64,000 nucleotides of DNA from JARYGU01 sp033795365 (GCA_033795365.1 JARYGU010000006.1:197703-261702); one strand, 5' to 3'; counted from the first letter of the stretch, positions 43,802 through 52,568 are shown. Numbers and translations: made by a program. Notes: generated from the letters alone by a model not told the origin.

Positions 43802-43889
43802 ATCATGCCACGCAAGGATTTGCAGCGGTTTGCAATGATGGCTTGCGAAGACGTCCGGCGCGCGAGAGCCGGAAAAAACGCGACCCGCT

Positions 43890-44294
43890 TTAGCTGCCCA
43901 TGTCCTCCTTCGCCATGCTGGCGTGACGGTGAACCAGTTTCCATGCGTCGTCCACGCGGCGAAACACTTCGGTAACGCGGATATTCATGTCCTGCGATTT
44001 GCCTTTCAGCTCGACGGTGGCGCGCTGATATCCCGTCCAAAAGGCAAGGTCGCCGGATGCGCCCTGGTCGTGGATTTCGAAATGCGAGGTTCCACCCGCG
44101 CCGAAGGCCTTGGCGCCGTCGATGTTGACCTCGAGCACCCGGTCGGCACCTTCGGTAAAACCGCCGCCCGGGTCGAAGAATGTTGCCTGCCCCGATCGCG
44201 CGGAGATGGCTTTCAAAGGATCTGCATCGCCGGCCGTATAGGCGCGTGCGGCGGCCTCTCGGGTTTTCATGAAGGTTGCGAAATCGTGCGACAA
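43890..44294 (-). CDS. SnoaL-like / DUF4440 (NTF2-fold) protein
   Basis: A 134-residue NTF2-like protein (FATFMKTREAAARAYTAGDADPL, then FFDPGGGFTEGADRVLE and VTEVFRRVDDAWKLVHRHAS). The family includes isomerases and polyketide cyclases as well as many proteins of unknown role; no substrate is evident. The start is a TTG with AAGGAG 7 bases upstream; an in-frame ATG further upstream lacks one. It converges on the GreA-like gene. Confidence 0.75.
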   Translation of the reverse strand: MSHDFATFMKTREAAARAYTAGDADPLKAISARSGQATFFDPGGGFTEGADRVLEVNIDGAKAFGAGGTSHFEIHDQGASGDLAFWTGYQRATVELKGKSQDMNIRVTEVFRRVDDAWKLVHRHASMAKEDMGS

Positions 44295-44674
44295 GATCTT
44301 GGCTCCTTTGCAAGCCCATTGGCGGGTTCGTAAGTCCGTCAGGGGAACGGTCTGCCCGTTGCAGCAGTTCCATTCGGGCAAAAACCGTGCATGCACCGCC
44401 GAAAGTCCGATGGATTTTCAATGAAATGCGCCGCGGATTTCCCCACCCCTCGCACCTGCCTTATCCTATCCTTCCTTCCGCCGCCGGACGGATCGCGTAA
44501 CGTGTCGATGCGGGCGGGAGGAGGCGCTTTCGTTTGTCTGCCGTAACGTGCGGCGGCGGCGCAAGAGGTGCAAGGACACGTTGCGGACGGCATAGGCTTT
44601 CCGCGGCGGGCAAGGCTTCCCCCTTCCCCGGGTCTGCGGGGTCGGTTTGGGTCCGCCATGCAAGCGGTTTGTCC

Positions 44675-44724
44675 CGCATGACCCCGAAAAGTGCGGAACG
44701 CGGTTTTCGGAAAAGGCTCATGCG
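44675..44724 (+). repeat. Rhizobial palindromic repeat (CGCATGACCCCGAAAAG type)
   Basis: The unit has CGCATG and CATGCG ends, an inner CCGAAAA and TTTTCGG pair, and a central GCGGAACGCGG. It matches the well-known dispersed element of Rhizobiaceae intergenic regions. Confidence 0.75.
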
Positions 44725-44800
44725 AAGACAAGCCGTGCAGCGAAGCCGAGGTTCCCGCACCTGAAGGAGGACTGACCGCCTCCGAAGAACGCCTGAAGGG

Positions 44801-44856
44801 CCGCGCGAGAGCGAAGCCATGTATTAAACCTTTCCAGAGGCGACGCTCTCGCGCGG
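44801..44856 (+). repeat. Perfect 13-bp inverted repeat
   Basis: CCGCGCGAGAGCG (44801-44813) and CGCTCTCGCGCGG (44844-44856) are exact reverse complements around a 30-base loop containing TATTAAACC. There is no T-run after it. It ends 73 bp upstream of the next gene. Confidence 0.7.
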
Positions 44857-44929
44857 TTCTCCGGAATGAACGGATGTCATCAACCCGGTGGACGCCATAC
44901 GGGCGCTTCGCCATGCCCGGAGAAAGGCG

Positions 44930-45313
44930 ATGGGAAACAATAAGGAAAATCTTTCGGAAGAAGAGTTCAAGGAGCGCCGCTACCTGCGGCGCCTGCTGCC
45001 GGCACAGCAGGATATGGCGACCCTCATCGGCAATTTCTCGACCTGCCGGCTGCCCAGATGCCGGCGCGCGAAACGGTGCCTCGGCTCCCATCCGCCCGAC
45101 GAGATCGGCAGCACCCGGTGGAAGAGGTTTCCGCCCTGCATATCGGACGAAGACAAATTCCACGATTTCGCCCAGGGCACGGAGCATGCCGTCAGGGAGT
45201 GGGACAGGCGGATGCTCGCCGCCGGCTATGACGCCGCGTCGCTGAAAAAGGAGGTGGACGAACAGCATCGGGCGATGCGGGAGGATGACGACTGGGAAGA
45301 GCGCAATCTCTGA
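44930..45313 (+). CDS. Conserved hypothetical protein with a Cys/Arg cluster
   Basis: A 127-residue charged protein that I do not recognise. After an acidic start (NLSEEEFKERRYLRRLL) it has the cluster CRLPRCRRAKRC (residues about 39-50), then CLGSHPP... and a second Cys at PPCI, so a small metal site is possible. The acidic C-terminus ends in MREDDDWEERNL. GGAGAAAGG lies directly upstream of the chosen ATG; an ATG 14 codons earlier lacks this. Confidence 0.6.
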   Translation: MGNNKENLSEEEFKERRYLRRLLPAQQDMATLIGNFSTCRLPRCRRAKRCLGSHPPDEIGSTRWKRFPPCISDEDKFHDFAQGTEHAVREWDRRMLAAGYDAASLKKEVDEQHRAMREDDDWEERNL

Positions 45314-45434
45314 GGCTCGGCCCCCGGGACCCGGCCCTGACACCCGGCATGGCAAGCCCGGCAGGCCGCCGGCTGCGCTCCTATCGCGGGCCGGATGGGA
45401 GGAACGCGGCGTCCTGCCGGAGGCGATGAGGCCG

Positions 45435-45785
45435 TCAGACGCGCCAGAGCCTCCACGGCGCCCACCAGGCAAAGCGGACGCCGAGCGCTTCGGGCACCGG
45501 ATCGAAGCCGGAGGTGCCGCCCGGCCCGCAGCGCGCGACGCGGAAGAGCGTCAGGAACCCGCCGCGCCAGAGCCCATGGCGCGCGACCGCCTCGTATCCG
45601 TATTCCGAGCAGGTCGGCATGTGCCGGCAGGAATTGCCGATGAAACCGGAAAGCGTCAGCTGATAAAGACGGATGACCCCCATGCCGAAAAGCCGCCCCG
45701 GCGTCTTGCGGAACGGCCCGTCCCAGTTGCGGCCCCGATGGCTTGGACGGTCGGCGGAATGGCGGCAGCCGGGGGCGTTACACAT
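45435..45785 (-). CDS. yidD: Membrane protein insertion efficiency factor YidD
   Basis: A 116-residue YidD homologue: VIRLYQLTLSGFIGNSCRHMPTCSEYGYEAV is the family core with its three conserved cysteines (two here, the third in RVARCGPGG). It is a small amphipathic inner-membrane-associated protein that helps YidC insert proteins. The exact start is uncertain, because residues before RNWDGPFRKTPGR are poorly conserved. It lies downstream of an Fe-S scaffold gene rather than with rpmH/rnpA/yidC, a common arrangement in rhizobia. Confidence 0.9.
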   Translation of the reverse strand: MCNAPGCRHSADRPSHRGRNWDGPFRKTPGRLFGMGVIRLYQLTLSGFIGNSCRHMPTCSEYGYEAVARHGLWRGGFLTLFRVARCGPGGTSGFDPVPEALGVRFAWWAPWRLWRV

Positions 45786-45800
45786 CCTGCCCGCCCCGGC

Positions 45801-46244
45801 TCACCCGACCTTCGCCAGCCGCTTCGCCTCGATCTGGGCGATCGCGTCGGTGACGGCGTCGAAGGTGAGCATGGTGGAGGCGTGGCGAGCCTTGTAGTCC
45901 TTGACGGGCTTCAGGAAGCGCATGTCCTCGAAGCGGCCGGAAGGCCCCTCGCCGTCGGCCTTCAGCATGGCGAGCATGTCTTCCCTCGCCTGGCGGATTT
46001 CGTCGGCGCTCGCGCCGATTACATGGCGCGCCATGACGGAGGAGGATGCCTGGCCGAGCGCGCAGGCCTTCACCTCATGGGCGAAGCCCGTCACGCGGTC
46101 GCCCTCCATCTTCAGCCAGACCTTGACGCGCGAGCCGCAGAGCTTGGAATGCGCGTTCGCCTCCGCGTCCGCATCGGCAAGCGTGCCGGTCAGCGGAATG
46201 TTGCCGGCGAATTCGAGGATGCGGCTATTGTAGATATCGTCCAT
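45801..46244 (-). CDS. NifU/IscU-like iron-sulfur cluster scaffold protein
   Basis: A 147-residue protein of the NifU N-terminal family. The N-terminus is DDIYNSRILEFAGNIP; Cys36 (KLCGSRVKV) and Cys61 (KACALGQASSSVMA) correspond to the first two cluster ligands. The third IscU cysteine is replaced: the segment reads KARHASTML where IscU has His-Cys. A role in Fe-S assembly is therefore likely but altered. An ATG one codon earlier (46247) is equally possible. yidD follows within 15 bp. Confidence 0.82.
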   Translation of the reverse strand: MDDIYNSRILEFAGNIPLTGTLADADAEANAHSKLCGSRVKVWLKMEGDRVTGFAHEVKACALGQASSSVMARHVIGASADEIRQAREDMLAMLKADGEGPSGRFEDMRFLKPVKDYKARHASTMLTFDAVTDAIAQIEAKRLAKVG

Positions 46245-46247
46245 CAT

Positions 46248-46579
46248 GATCCGGGATTCCGCGCGTTTTTCCGATTTCTTCAACGATTCTGGCACAATAT
46301 TCCGCTGCCGTCGGGAAAAAAGCATCCGGCGTCGCCTTCGCCCCCTTCCGCAGCCTGCGGTCGATACTATATGCTATGTCGTGTTGGGGCGACAATTTTG
46401 CAATGGCGAAATCGTTGCCTGTTGTTTGGGAAACCGTGCCGGACGGTCGAGCGCACTGAGAAGCCCGCGACCCGAAAGCCCCGGAGCCCGCCAACGGAAC
46501 CCAAGCCTGCAGGGTTAGGCGAATGGCCAGTGGCGAGTCCGAATAGACGTGTCAAACCTGCAGAAAGGTCCAGTCGTTC
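46248..46579. other. 332-bp divergent intergenic region upstream of folE
   Basis: This region holds no convincing gene. It should contain the promoters of folE (+) and of the Fe-S scaffold gene (-). It includes an AT-rich patch with ACTATATGCTATG near 46366-46378, a plausible -10 region on either strand, but no clear -35. Confidence 0.4.
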
Positions 46580-47191
46580 ATGGACGCGATAGTCAAGAAT
46601 TTTCCGCATATCGGCGATGATTCCGGCCGTCCTTCGCAGAAGGAAGCCGAGGATGCAGTCCGGGTCCTGCTGCGCTGGGCCGGCGACGACCCGACCCGCG
46701 AGGGGCTGATCGATACGCCGGCGCGCGTCGCCAAGGCCTATAAGGAGCTGTTCTCCGGCTATGATCTGGCCGCCGAGGACGTGCTCGGCCGCACCTTCGA
46801 GGAGGTCGCCGGCTACGACGACATCGTGCTCGTCAAGGACATCCCCTTCTTCTCGCACTGCGAGCATCATATGGTGCCGATCATCGGCAAGGCGCATGTG
46901 GCCTACCTGCCGAGCGGCCGGGTTCTCGGCCTCTCCAAGATCGCCCGGGTGGTCGAGATTTTCGCGCGCCGCCTGCAGACGCAGGAAACGATGACGGCGC
47001 AGATCGCCAAATCGATCGACGAGACGCTGCGTCCGCGGGGCGTTGCGGTGATGATCGAGGCCGAGCATATGTGCATGGCGATGCGCGGAATCCAGAAACA
47101 GGGCTCGACAACGCTCACCACCACCTTTACCGGTGCCTTCAAGACCGAACCGGCCGAGCAGGCGCGGTTCATGACCATGATCCGGAGCTGA
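46580..47191 (+). CDS. folE: GTP cyclohydrolase I
   Basis: A 203-residue type I GTP cyclohydrolase (EC 3.5.4.16), the first step of tetrahydrofolate synthesis. SHCEHHMVPIIGKAHVAYLP carries the zinc Cys and catalytic His; LSKIARVVEIFARRLQTQE and CMAMRGIQKQGS hold the other active-site residues and zinc Cys. Length and motifs are standard. hisI follows after 34 bp and may be co-transcribed. Confidence 0.96.
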   Translation: MDAIVKNFPHIGDDSGRPSQKEAEDAVRVLLRWAGDDPTREGLIDTPARVAKAYKELFSGYDLAAEDVLGRTFEEVAGYDDIVLVKDIPFFSHCEHHMVPIIGKAHVAYLPSGRVLGLSKIARVVEIFARRLQTQETMTAQIAKSIDETLRPRGVAVMIEAEHMCMAMRGIQKQGSTTLTTTFTGAFKTEPAEQARFMTMIRS

Positions 47192-47225
47192 TCCGAGCAG
47201 CGCCGGTCTTCCGGAGCTCAGAGCG

Positions 47226-47678
47226 ATGACGATCACCTTCCAGCCGCCCTCCGAAAGCAAGGCCGAACTCGAAACGGGTCCGGACTTCACGCCGCGCTTC
47301 GACGAAAGCGGCCTCGTCACCGCCGTGGTGACCGATGCGCGCGACGGCGAGCTGCTGATGGTCGCGCACATGAATGCCGAGGCCCTCGGCCTGACGATCG
47401 AGACCGGGATCGCGCATTACTGGAGCCGGTCGCGCAATGCGCTTTGGAAAAAGGGCGAGACGTCGGGAAACCTGCAGACCGTGGTGGAGCTGCGCACCGA
47501 TTGCGACCAGGACGCCGTCTGGCTCAAGGTCTCCGTCGCCGGCCACGACGCCACATGCCACACCGGGCGCCGCTCCTGCTTCTACCGCACCGTTGCGCAG
47601 CAGGGCGGCAAGGCCGTTCTCAGCATCACGGGTGGACAGCCGCAATTCGATCCGGACGCCGTCTACGGCAGGAAATAG
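47226..47678 (+). CDS. hisI: Phosphoribosyl-AMP cyclohydrolase
   Basis: A 150-residue stand-alone HisI (EC 3.5.4.19), the third step of histidine synthesis. DARDGELLMVAHMNAEAL, HYWSRSRNALWKKGETSGN, TDCDQDAVWLKV and CHTGRRSCFYR carry the metal-binding Asp and Cys residues. As usual in alphaproteobacteria it is separate from hisE. It lies just downstream of folE. Confidence 0.95.
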   Translation: MTITFQPPSESKAELETGPDFTPRFDESGLVTAVVTDARDGELLMVAHMNAEALGLTIETGIAHYWSRSRNALWKKGETSGNLQTVVELRTDCDQDAVWLKVSVAGHDATCHTGRRSCFYRTVAQQGGKAVLSITGGQPQFDPDAVYGRK

Positions 47679-48090
47679 GGCATTTGCGTTTCGCAGCGAT
47701 TCATCAATTTGCAACGGTCTTGGCGCCTAATGAGCGCATGGCAGGACGCATGCCCGGATCGGCGAAGATGGAAGCGCATTGTCACGGCAGGTCGGAGAAA
47801 TCCCGGGAAAAGCACCTGGCGGCTTTCCGTCCGGAGTTGCGTAAAAACAAGGAAACGGAGCGTTTCCGCTATTTCCGGCAGGTTCATCCTCCCGCATCCG
47901 CTGCCGGCCGGTCATTCATCGTCGGTTCATTGCCGGCGCGCGATTATCCCTCTCGCGATCGCAAATCCCCCCATCCCTTTGTCGAGGATGCTGACCGCGG
48001 GGATTCGCGTTATTATCTAAGCTGGCGGATCCCCGCTGCGCGAAAGGCGCCGGAGGCTCTGCGAATTTCTCTCCGCCACGGAGGCAAGAC
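47679..48090. other. 412-bp intergenic region with one degenerate repeat
   Basis: No gene is supported here. A diverged copy of the GCAATTCC-type palindrome occupies about 47796-47842 (CCCGGGAAAAG, then GGCTTTCCGTCCGGAGTTGCG). The rest shows no terminator or promoter that I can call. Confidence 0.5.
47796..47842 (+). repeat. Diverged rhizobial palindromic repeat
   Basis: The segment has the same order of elements as the copies near 40.0 kb (GGGAAAAG, then TTTCCGTCCGGAGTTGCG), but the left arm has decayed, so the hairpin is weak. Confidence 0.5.
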
Positions 48091-49044
48091 ATGCTGAATT
48101 GGAGGCTCAATCGTAACGGAAACACCGCGAATGCGTCCGATTCAGATGGCCTGTCCCTGACCAACACCCCCGATCTCCCCGCCCCGCGCAGGGCAAAGAT
48201 CGCGCTCGCGCTTGGCGGGGGCGCGGCCCGCGGCTGGGCGCATATCGGCGTTTTGAGAGCGCTGGACGAGGAAGGCATCGAGGTCAGCATGATCGCCGGC
48301 ACCTCCATCGGCGCGCTGGTCGGCGGCTGCTACCTTGCGGGAAAGCTCGATGAGCTGGAAGCTTTCGCCCGTTCGCTGACCATGCGCCGGATCGCGAGCC
48401 TGCTCGATTTCACCATCCGCGGCAGCGGCCTCTTCGGCGGCATGCGGCTGACGCGGCGCATGCAGGAGCATCTGGAAAACCTCTCCATCGAGGAACTCGA
48501 CCGCACCTTCGTCGCGGTCGCGACGGAGATCAACACCGGCCACGAGGTCTGGATCGGCGGCGGCTCGCTGATAACCGCCATACGCGCCTCCTACGCCCTG
48601 CCCGGCATCTTCGAGCCGATCAAGTGCAACGGCCGCACGCTCGTGGATGGCGCGCTGGTCAATCCGGTGCCGGTCTCGGTGTGCCGGGCCTATGAGGAGC
48701 CGCTCGTCGTCGCCGTCAACCTCAATTACGACGTCTACGGCCGCTCCGCCGTCATCAAGCACAATGCGAGCGTCCAGCGGATAGAGGATGCGAACAGCCA
48801 GGAGACCAGCGCCGCGCGCCTCGGCATGACGAATGTGATGGTCCAGGCGTTCAACATCATTCAGGACCGGATCGCCCGCGCACGGCTCGCCGGCGATCCG
48901 CCGGATCTGGCGCTCCATCCGAAGCTCAGCGACATCGGCCTGTCGGAATTCCACCGCGCAGGCGAAGCGATCGATCGCGGATATCTGGAAACGAAATCGA
49001 AGATCCTGGAAATCAAGCGGATGCAGGAGGCCTTCACCCGCTGA
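48091..49044 (+). CDS. Patatin-like phospholipase (RssA-like)
   Basis: A 317-residue patatin-family lipase. The oxyanion loop is LGGGAARGWAHIG (about residues 41-53), the nucleophile Ser72 lies in AGTSIGALVGG, and the catalytic Asp in LVDGALVNPVPV (about residue 188). There is no signal peptide; it is probably cytoplasmic and may act on membrane lipids or acyl esters. It is transcribed alone and converges on a CBS-domain gene. Confidence 0.92.
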   Translation: MLNWRLNRNGNTANASDSDGLSLTNTPDLPAPRRAKIALALGGGAARGWAHIGVLRALDEEGIEVSMIAGTSIGALVGGCYLAGKLDELEAFARSLTMRRIASLLDFTIRGSGLFGGMRLTRRMQEHLENLSIEELDRTFVAVATEINTGHEVWIGGGSLITAIRASYALPGIFEPIKCNGRTLVDGALVNPVPVSVCRAYEEPLVVAVNLNYDVYGRSAVIKHNASVQRIEDANSQETSAARLGMTNVMVQAFNIIQDRIARARLAGDPPDLALHPKLSDIGLSEFHRAGEAIDRGYLETKSKILEIKRMQEAFTR

Positions 49045-49072
49045 TCTTCGCAAAGAGAAGCCGCTGTCCCGC

Positions 49073-49501
49073 CTATCCGGCGATATAGGCCTTGATCTCT
49101 TCCGCCTCGCGCTCGATCGCGCGTATATGCGATTTCACGACGTCGCCGATCGATACGATGCCGACCAGCCGTCCGTCCTTTTCGACGGGGATATGGCGGG
49201 CGCGGTGCATGCTCATCATCTCCATGAGTTCGTTCACGCTCGTCTGCTCCTGGCAGCGATGGACGTTGCCCCACATGACGGAGGATATGGGCTTGTCGAG
49301 GCATTCGGCACCGCTGCGGGCGATCGCGGTAACGATATCGCGCTCCGTCAGGATGCCGGCGATCCGGTCGTTGCGATCGACGACGACGATGGCGCCGATG
49401 TGGTTTTCATTGAGGTAAACGGCGGCCTGCCGGACGGTGAGCTGGGGTCCGCCGGTAATGACGTTGCGGCCCTTTTCGTCCAGTATCGACTTCACATACA
49501 T
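49073..49501 (-). CDS. CBS-domain pair protein
   Basis: A 142-residue protein made of two CBS domains (AVYLNENHIGAIVVVDRNDRIAGILTERDIV, then RHIPVEKDGRLVGIVSIGDVVKS). Stand-alone CBS pairs bind adenine nucleotides and regulate partners; none is evident here. GGGAGG lies 7 bases before the ATG. An overlapping out-of-frame ATG 4 bases upstream is not used. Confidence 0.9.
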   Translation of the reverse strand: MYVKSILDEKGRNVITGGPQLTVRQAAVYLNENHIGAIVVVDRNDRIAGILTERDIVTAIARSGAECLDKPISSVMWGNVHRCQEQTSVNELMEMMSMHRARHIPVEKDGRLVGIVSIGDVVKSHIRAIEREAEEIKAYIAG

Positions 49502-49683
49502 GCATAAACCTCCCGTGTGCGACATGACAGAGAGGCGGGGCGACCCCATGCAGGGATGCCCTGCCAGACGATGAAAACGCCGCTTCCCATGGCGGGGTTC
49601 CATCTCGTCTTCCGGTGTGCATGTGCGAACCGGAAGAATTCCATGGTGCGCTATGATAGCGGCGAATGCAAGGCTTGCCTGAT

Positions 49684-50439
49684 TTACTGCTGCTCCTGCC
49701 GCGCGCGCAGATCGAGAACGGCAGGGGCGCGATCGAATAGCGGAAAGCACAGGAAACCAAACAGGAAGCCGCCGATATGGGCCTCCCAGGCAACCGCCCC
49801 GCCGGTCGTACCGGCAAAAATCTGTCCGAAGCCGATCAGGAAGTTCGTGAGGAACCATATGCCGGAAAAGACCAGGACGGATCGGTTGGAGAGCGATTCG
49901 CGGATGGAAAGGCGGCGGTTCAAATGGGCGAACTGCCGGCTGATGCGCCCGCTCGGCGAGAAGACGAACCGCGCCGCAGCGCCCATCAGTCCCGACACGA
50001 CGCCCGATGCCCCGACCACGACAACGACGGCTCCCCAGTGGAGCGCGGCATGAAGCGCCACGGCGGCGATTGCCGACAGGCACCAGAAAAGCGCGAAGCG
50101 AGCCGTACCGATCCTGCGCACGACGGGCGCGCCAAAGGCGACCATCCAGAAGCCGTTGAAGATCAAATGTTCCCAGCTTCCATGCAGAAACGAATAGGTG
50201 ACGGGGCTCCAGATCCAGGCCCAGTCCATCAGTTCCGGATCGTAGCGGGCCGGTATGAAGGCGAACTGCAGGAGGACGACTTCGTTGGCGAATGGCGAAA
50301 GAACATAGGCGCGCAGAAACTGGATCACGGTCAGCGCGACCAGAACTGCGACGAGACTGCCCGGCAGATTGAAGGCCGGCTCCCTCCTGGGCGCGCCGCC
50401 CTCCGGAACACCCGGTCCTTCGGTGTCGCTATCGCTCAT
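49684..50439 (-). CDS. Rhomboid-family intramembrane serine protease
   Basis: A 251-residue polytopic protein of the rhomboid family. The catalytic Ser lies in VGASGVVSGLMGA and the His in EAHIGGFLFGF; the HLIFNGFWMVAFG segment supplies the conserved His/Asn. The N-terminal ~30 residues are soluble, followed by six or seven membrane helices. It cleaves transmembrane substrates inside the inner membrane; the substrate is unknown. The ATG giving MSDSDTEGP is chosen over an upstream start that would add 29 unconserved residues. Confidence 0.9.
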   Translation of the reverse strand: MSDSDTEGPGVPEGGAPRREPAFNLPGSLVAVLVALTVIQFLRAYVLSPFANEVVLLQFAFIPARYDPELMDWAWIWSPVTYSFLHGSWEHLIFNGFWMVAFGAPVVRRIGTARFALFWCLSAIAAVALHAALHWGAVVVVVGASGVVSGLMGAAARFVFSPSGRISRQFAHLNRRLSIRESLSNRSVLVFSGIWFLTNFLIGFGQIFAGTTGGAVAWEAHIGGFLFGFLCFPLFDRAPAVLDLRARQEQQ

Positions 50440-50727
50440 CGTTTCTTCCCAATCGCTTCGAACAAGGCGTGTTTTATACAATAAAGAACGGCCGTACAGC
50501 TTTCGCCGACGGCCGGTGGGCCCCAATCCCCGAGCCCGAAATCAGATGCTGAACAATTCCCCACGCGGGGTATGGGGATTGAGTGACATGGCGAGATGCC
50601 TCAGGGCAACCGAAACCAAAGGTTAACCTTAACATCCGGTCTGGCACAAAGTTCGCTTCTTCATCCCTGAAACAGCGTTGCGGCAGAAAATTGTTCCATG
50701 ACGGGACAGCCGTGCGCGGGAAACGAG

Positions 50728-51369
50728 ATGCAGACGAAAACCGCGAGAGAAATCCACGGCTACTGGAACCGGCTTCGCGCGGCAAGGCCGGTCCCCGAGC
50801 GCTGCGATATCGAGCCGGCGGAAATCGGGCCGATCCTGCCCGACCTCTTCATGCTCGAGCATGACGCGCCGGCCGGCCTGCGCTTCAGGCTGGCGGGAAC
50901 GCGTCTTTGCACGCGCTTCGACCGCGAGCTGAAGGGGCATGACTTTGCGGAAATCTGGTCGGAGGAGACCCGCAGCCGGATCGCCCTGACCGGCGAAACC
51001 GTGATCGCACGGCAAACGCCGGCGGTGTTGCTGGCGGCGGGCTACACGGCACGGCGGGAGCGGGTGCTGGCCGAGGTGGTGCTTCTGCCGCTGCGCTCCG
51101 AGACCGGCGCCGTCGACAGGATCATCGGCGCGCTCAGCCCCCTTGCCCCGCGCGGCCCGTTCGAACTGCCGTTCACGCACATGACTCTGGAAATGGCGGA
51201 TTTCATCGACTTGGATCGGCACGATACGGACCAGGGCGGCGGATATCCGCAGGCGGGCTCCGGCGCTGCCGCTCCGGCCGCCATCGCAGTGCGCTCGACC
51301 GGCCTCGGCGAAACCGTCAGGCGGGTGCTGCATCTGAGGATTTTCGAAGGCGGGCGGCACGGCCGGTAA
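50728..51369 (+). CDS. PAS domain protein (PAS_5 type)
   Basis: A protein of about 213 residues dominated by an alphaproteobacterial PAS_5 domain: GYWNRLRAARPVPERCDIEP, LPDLFMLEHDAPAGLRFRLAGTRLC and GHDFAEIW. The family is often found as a single sensory domain with no output. The C-terminal ~50 residues are low-complexity. GGGAAACGAG precedes the chosen ATG; an ATG ten codons earlier lacks a site. Confidence 0.82.
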   Translation: MQTKTAREIHGYWNRLRAARPVPERCDIEPAEIGPILPDLFMLEHDAPAGLRFRLAGTRLCTRFDRELKGHDFAEIWSEETRSRIALTGETVIARQTPAVLLAAGYTARRERVLAEVVLLPLRSETGAVDRIIGALSPLAPRGPFELPFTHMTLEMADFIDLDRHDTDQGGGYPQAGSGAAAPAAIAVRSTGLGETVRRVLHLRIFEGGRHGR

Positions 51370-51524
51370 CGTCGGAACGAACCGGGAGCGAACTGGTCGG
51401 CCCGTCGGCAACCCGGCTCGCGCGAAGGTTGATTTTTTCCGTTTCAACCCAATTATTCGCGCCCCTCCACAACCTTCTGTTAACGCGAAAACGATAGGAG
51501 TCGGAAGCAGATTTCATAGGCTCA

Positions 51525-52145
51525 ATGCTCTCCATGTATTCGTTTCAGCAGGCATCACCGGCAGCAAGCAAACCGCAGATCGATCAGCGGAGTTTTCAGC
51601 GCGTCTCGGTGAATCTTCCCGGCAGACTGATGCTGTCCAGCCATGACGAATATGAATGCACGGTCATCGACATGTCGCCGGGCGACGTCTTCTTCGCCTG
51701 CCCTGCCCGGCCGAACATCGGCGAACGCATCATCGCCTATGTCGACCATATCGGCCGCGTGGAAGGCACGGTCGAGCGGGCGACCGATCAGGGATTCGTC
51801 GTCATCGTCACGGCGACGGAACGCAAGCGCGAGAAGCTTGCCGCGCAGCTCACCTGGATCGCGAACCGGCACGAACTCGGCCTTCCGGAAGATCGCCGCC
51901 ACAGCCGCCTGACGCCGCGCAATCCGCGCACGGAGCTCGCGCTGGACGACGGCCGCCGCTATCCCTGCCGGATCATCGACCTTTCTCTTTCCGGCGCCGC
52001 CATCGACATCGAAGTGCGCCCTGCGCTCGGAACAGCCGTCCAGCTCGGCAATATGCGCGGACGGGTCGTTCGCCACTTCCAGGAAGGCGTCGCCATCGAA
52101 TTTTCATCGGTGCAGCCGAAGGAAGCATTGACCGCCTTCCTGTAG
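51525..52145 (+). CDS. Tandem PilZ-domain protein
   Basis: A 206-residue protein with two PilZ-like domains. The second (about 120-206) has the c-di-GMP signature: arginines in RRHSRLTPR and DLSLSGAAID. The first (about 22-105) has RSFQRVSVNLPGRL but the motif DMSPGDVFF instead of DxSxxG, so it may not bind c-di-GMP. It is likely an effector linking c-di-GMP to motility or polysaccharide output. A terminator follows. An in-frame ATG three codons later is possible. Confidence 0.85.
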   Translation: MLSMYSFQQASPAASKPQIDQRSFQRVSVNLPGRLMLSSHDEYECTVIDMSPGDVFFACPARPNIGERIIAYVDHIGRVEGTVERATDQGFVVIVTATERKREKLAAQLTWIANRHELGLPEDRRHSRLTPRNPRTELALDDGRRYPCRIIDLSLSGAAIDIEVRPALGTAVQLGNMRGRVVRHFQEGVAIEFSSVQPKEALTAFL

Positions 52146-52172
52146 CATTCCGGCGCAGATGCAAACGAACCG

Positions 52173-52197
52173 AAGGCCCCTCATCGGGGCTTTTTTT
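52173..52197 (+). terminator. Intrinsic terminator after the PilZ gene
   Basis: GGCCCC and GGGGCT arms around TCATC are followed directly by seven Ts. It lies 28 bp after the PilZ stop. Confidence 0.85.
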
Positions 52198-52568
52198 ATG
52201 CCGGCCTTCGAAACTTCCTTCGAAAAATTTCCCGCTCCCGAACCGCTATCGACGGCTGCCGCGCGCGCCCACGGGCTTTCCCCATGCCGTCGGCACGAAG
52301 TCATTTTTGGCCAGAACCCGCAGACAGGGCGGCGATCCTTGTCCGGCGAAGCCGGAAAACCCTTGTTTTCCAGCTTGATATGAATTCAGCGGAAGAGGGG
52401 ATCGTTAGAATTTTAGACAAACTTTCATAAAATACATTTCAAGGTTTATTCAAGTTTACTTCGAAATTTATATTTATTCGATCTGCATTTGTACTTTATT
52501 CTACTCCAGTTCTTCGCCGGGAGTAAAAATATCTGTGTCATTGTCGAACCATAACGGGGAGACAAAAA
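52198..52568. other. 371-bp intergenic region with an AT-rich block
   Basis: No gene is supported. From about 52395 to 52515 the sequence becomes very AT-rich (runs such as AAATTTATATTTATT) in a genome that is otherwise GC-rich. It lies directly upstream of the secreted peptidase gene and probably contains its promoter or a binding region for an AT-seeking regulator. Confidence 0.5.

Larger units (their letters stand above)
44295..44929. other. 635-bp region without a convincing gene
   Basis: Frames open here on both strands have no family resemblance or good ribosome-binding site. The region holds a rhizobial palindrome at 44675-44724, a GGAGG/CCTCC hairpin at 44766-44783 and a perfect 13-bp inverted repeat at 44801-44856. 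It may include an RNA or the leader of the 44930 gene. Confidence 0.5.
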
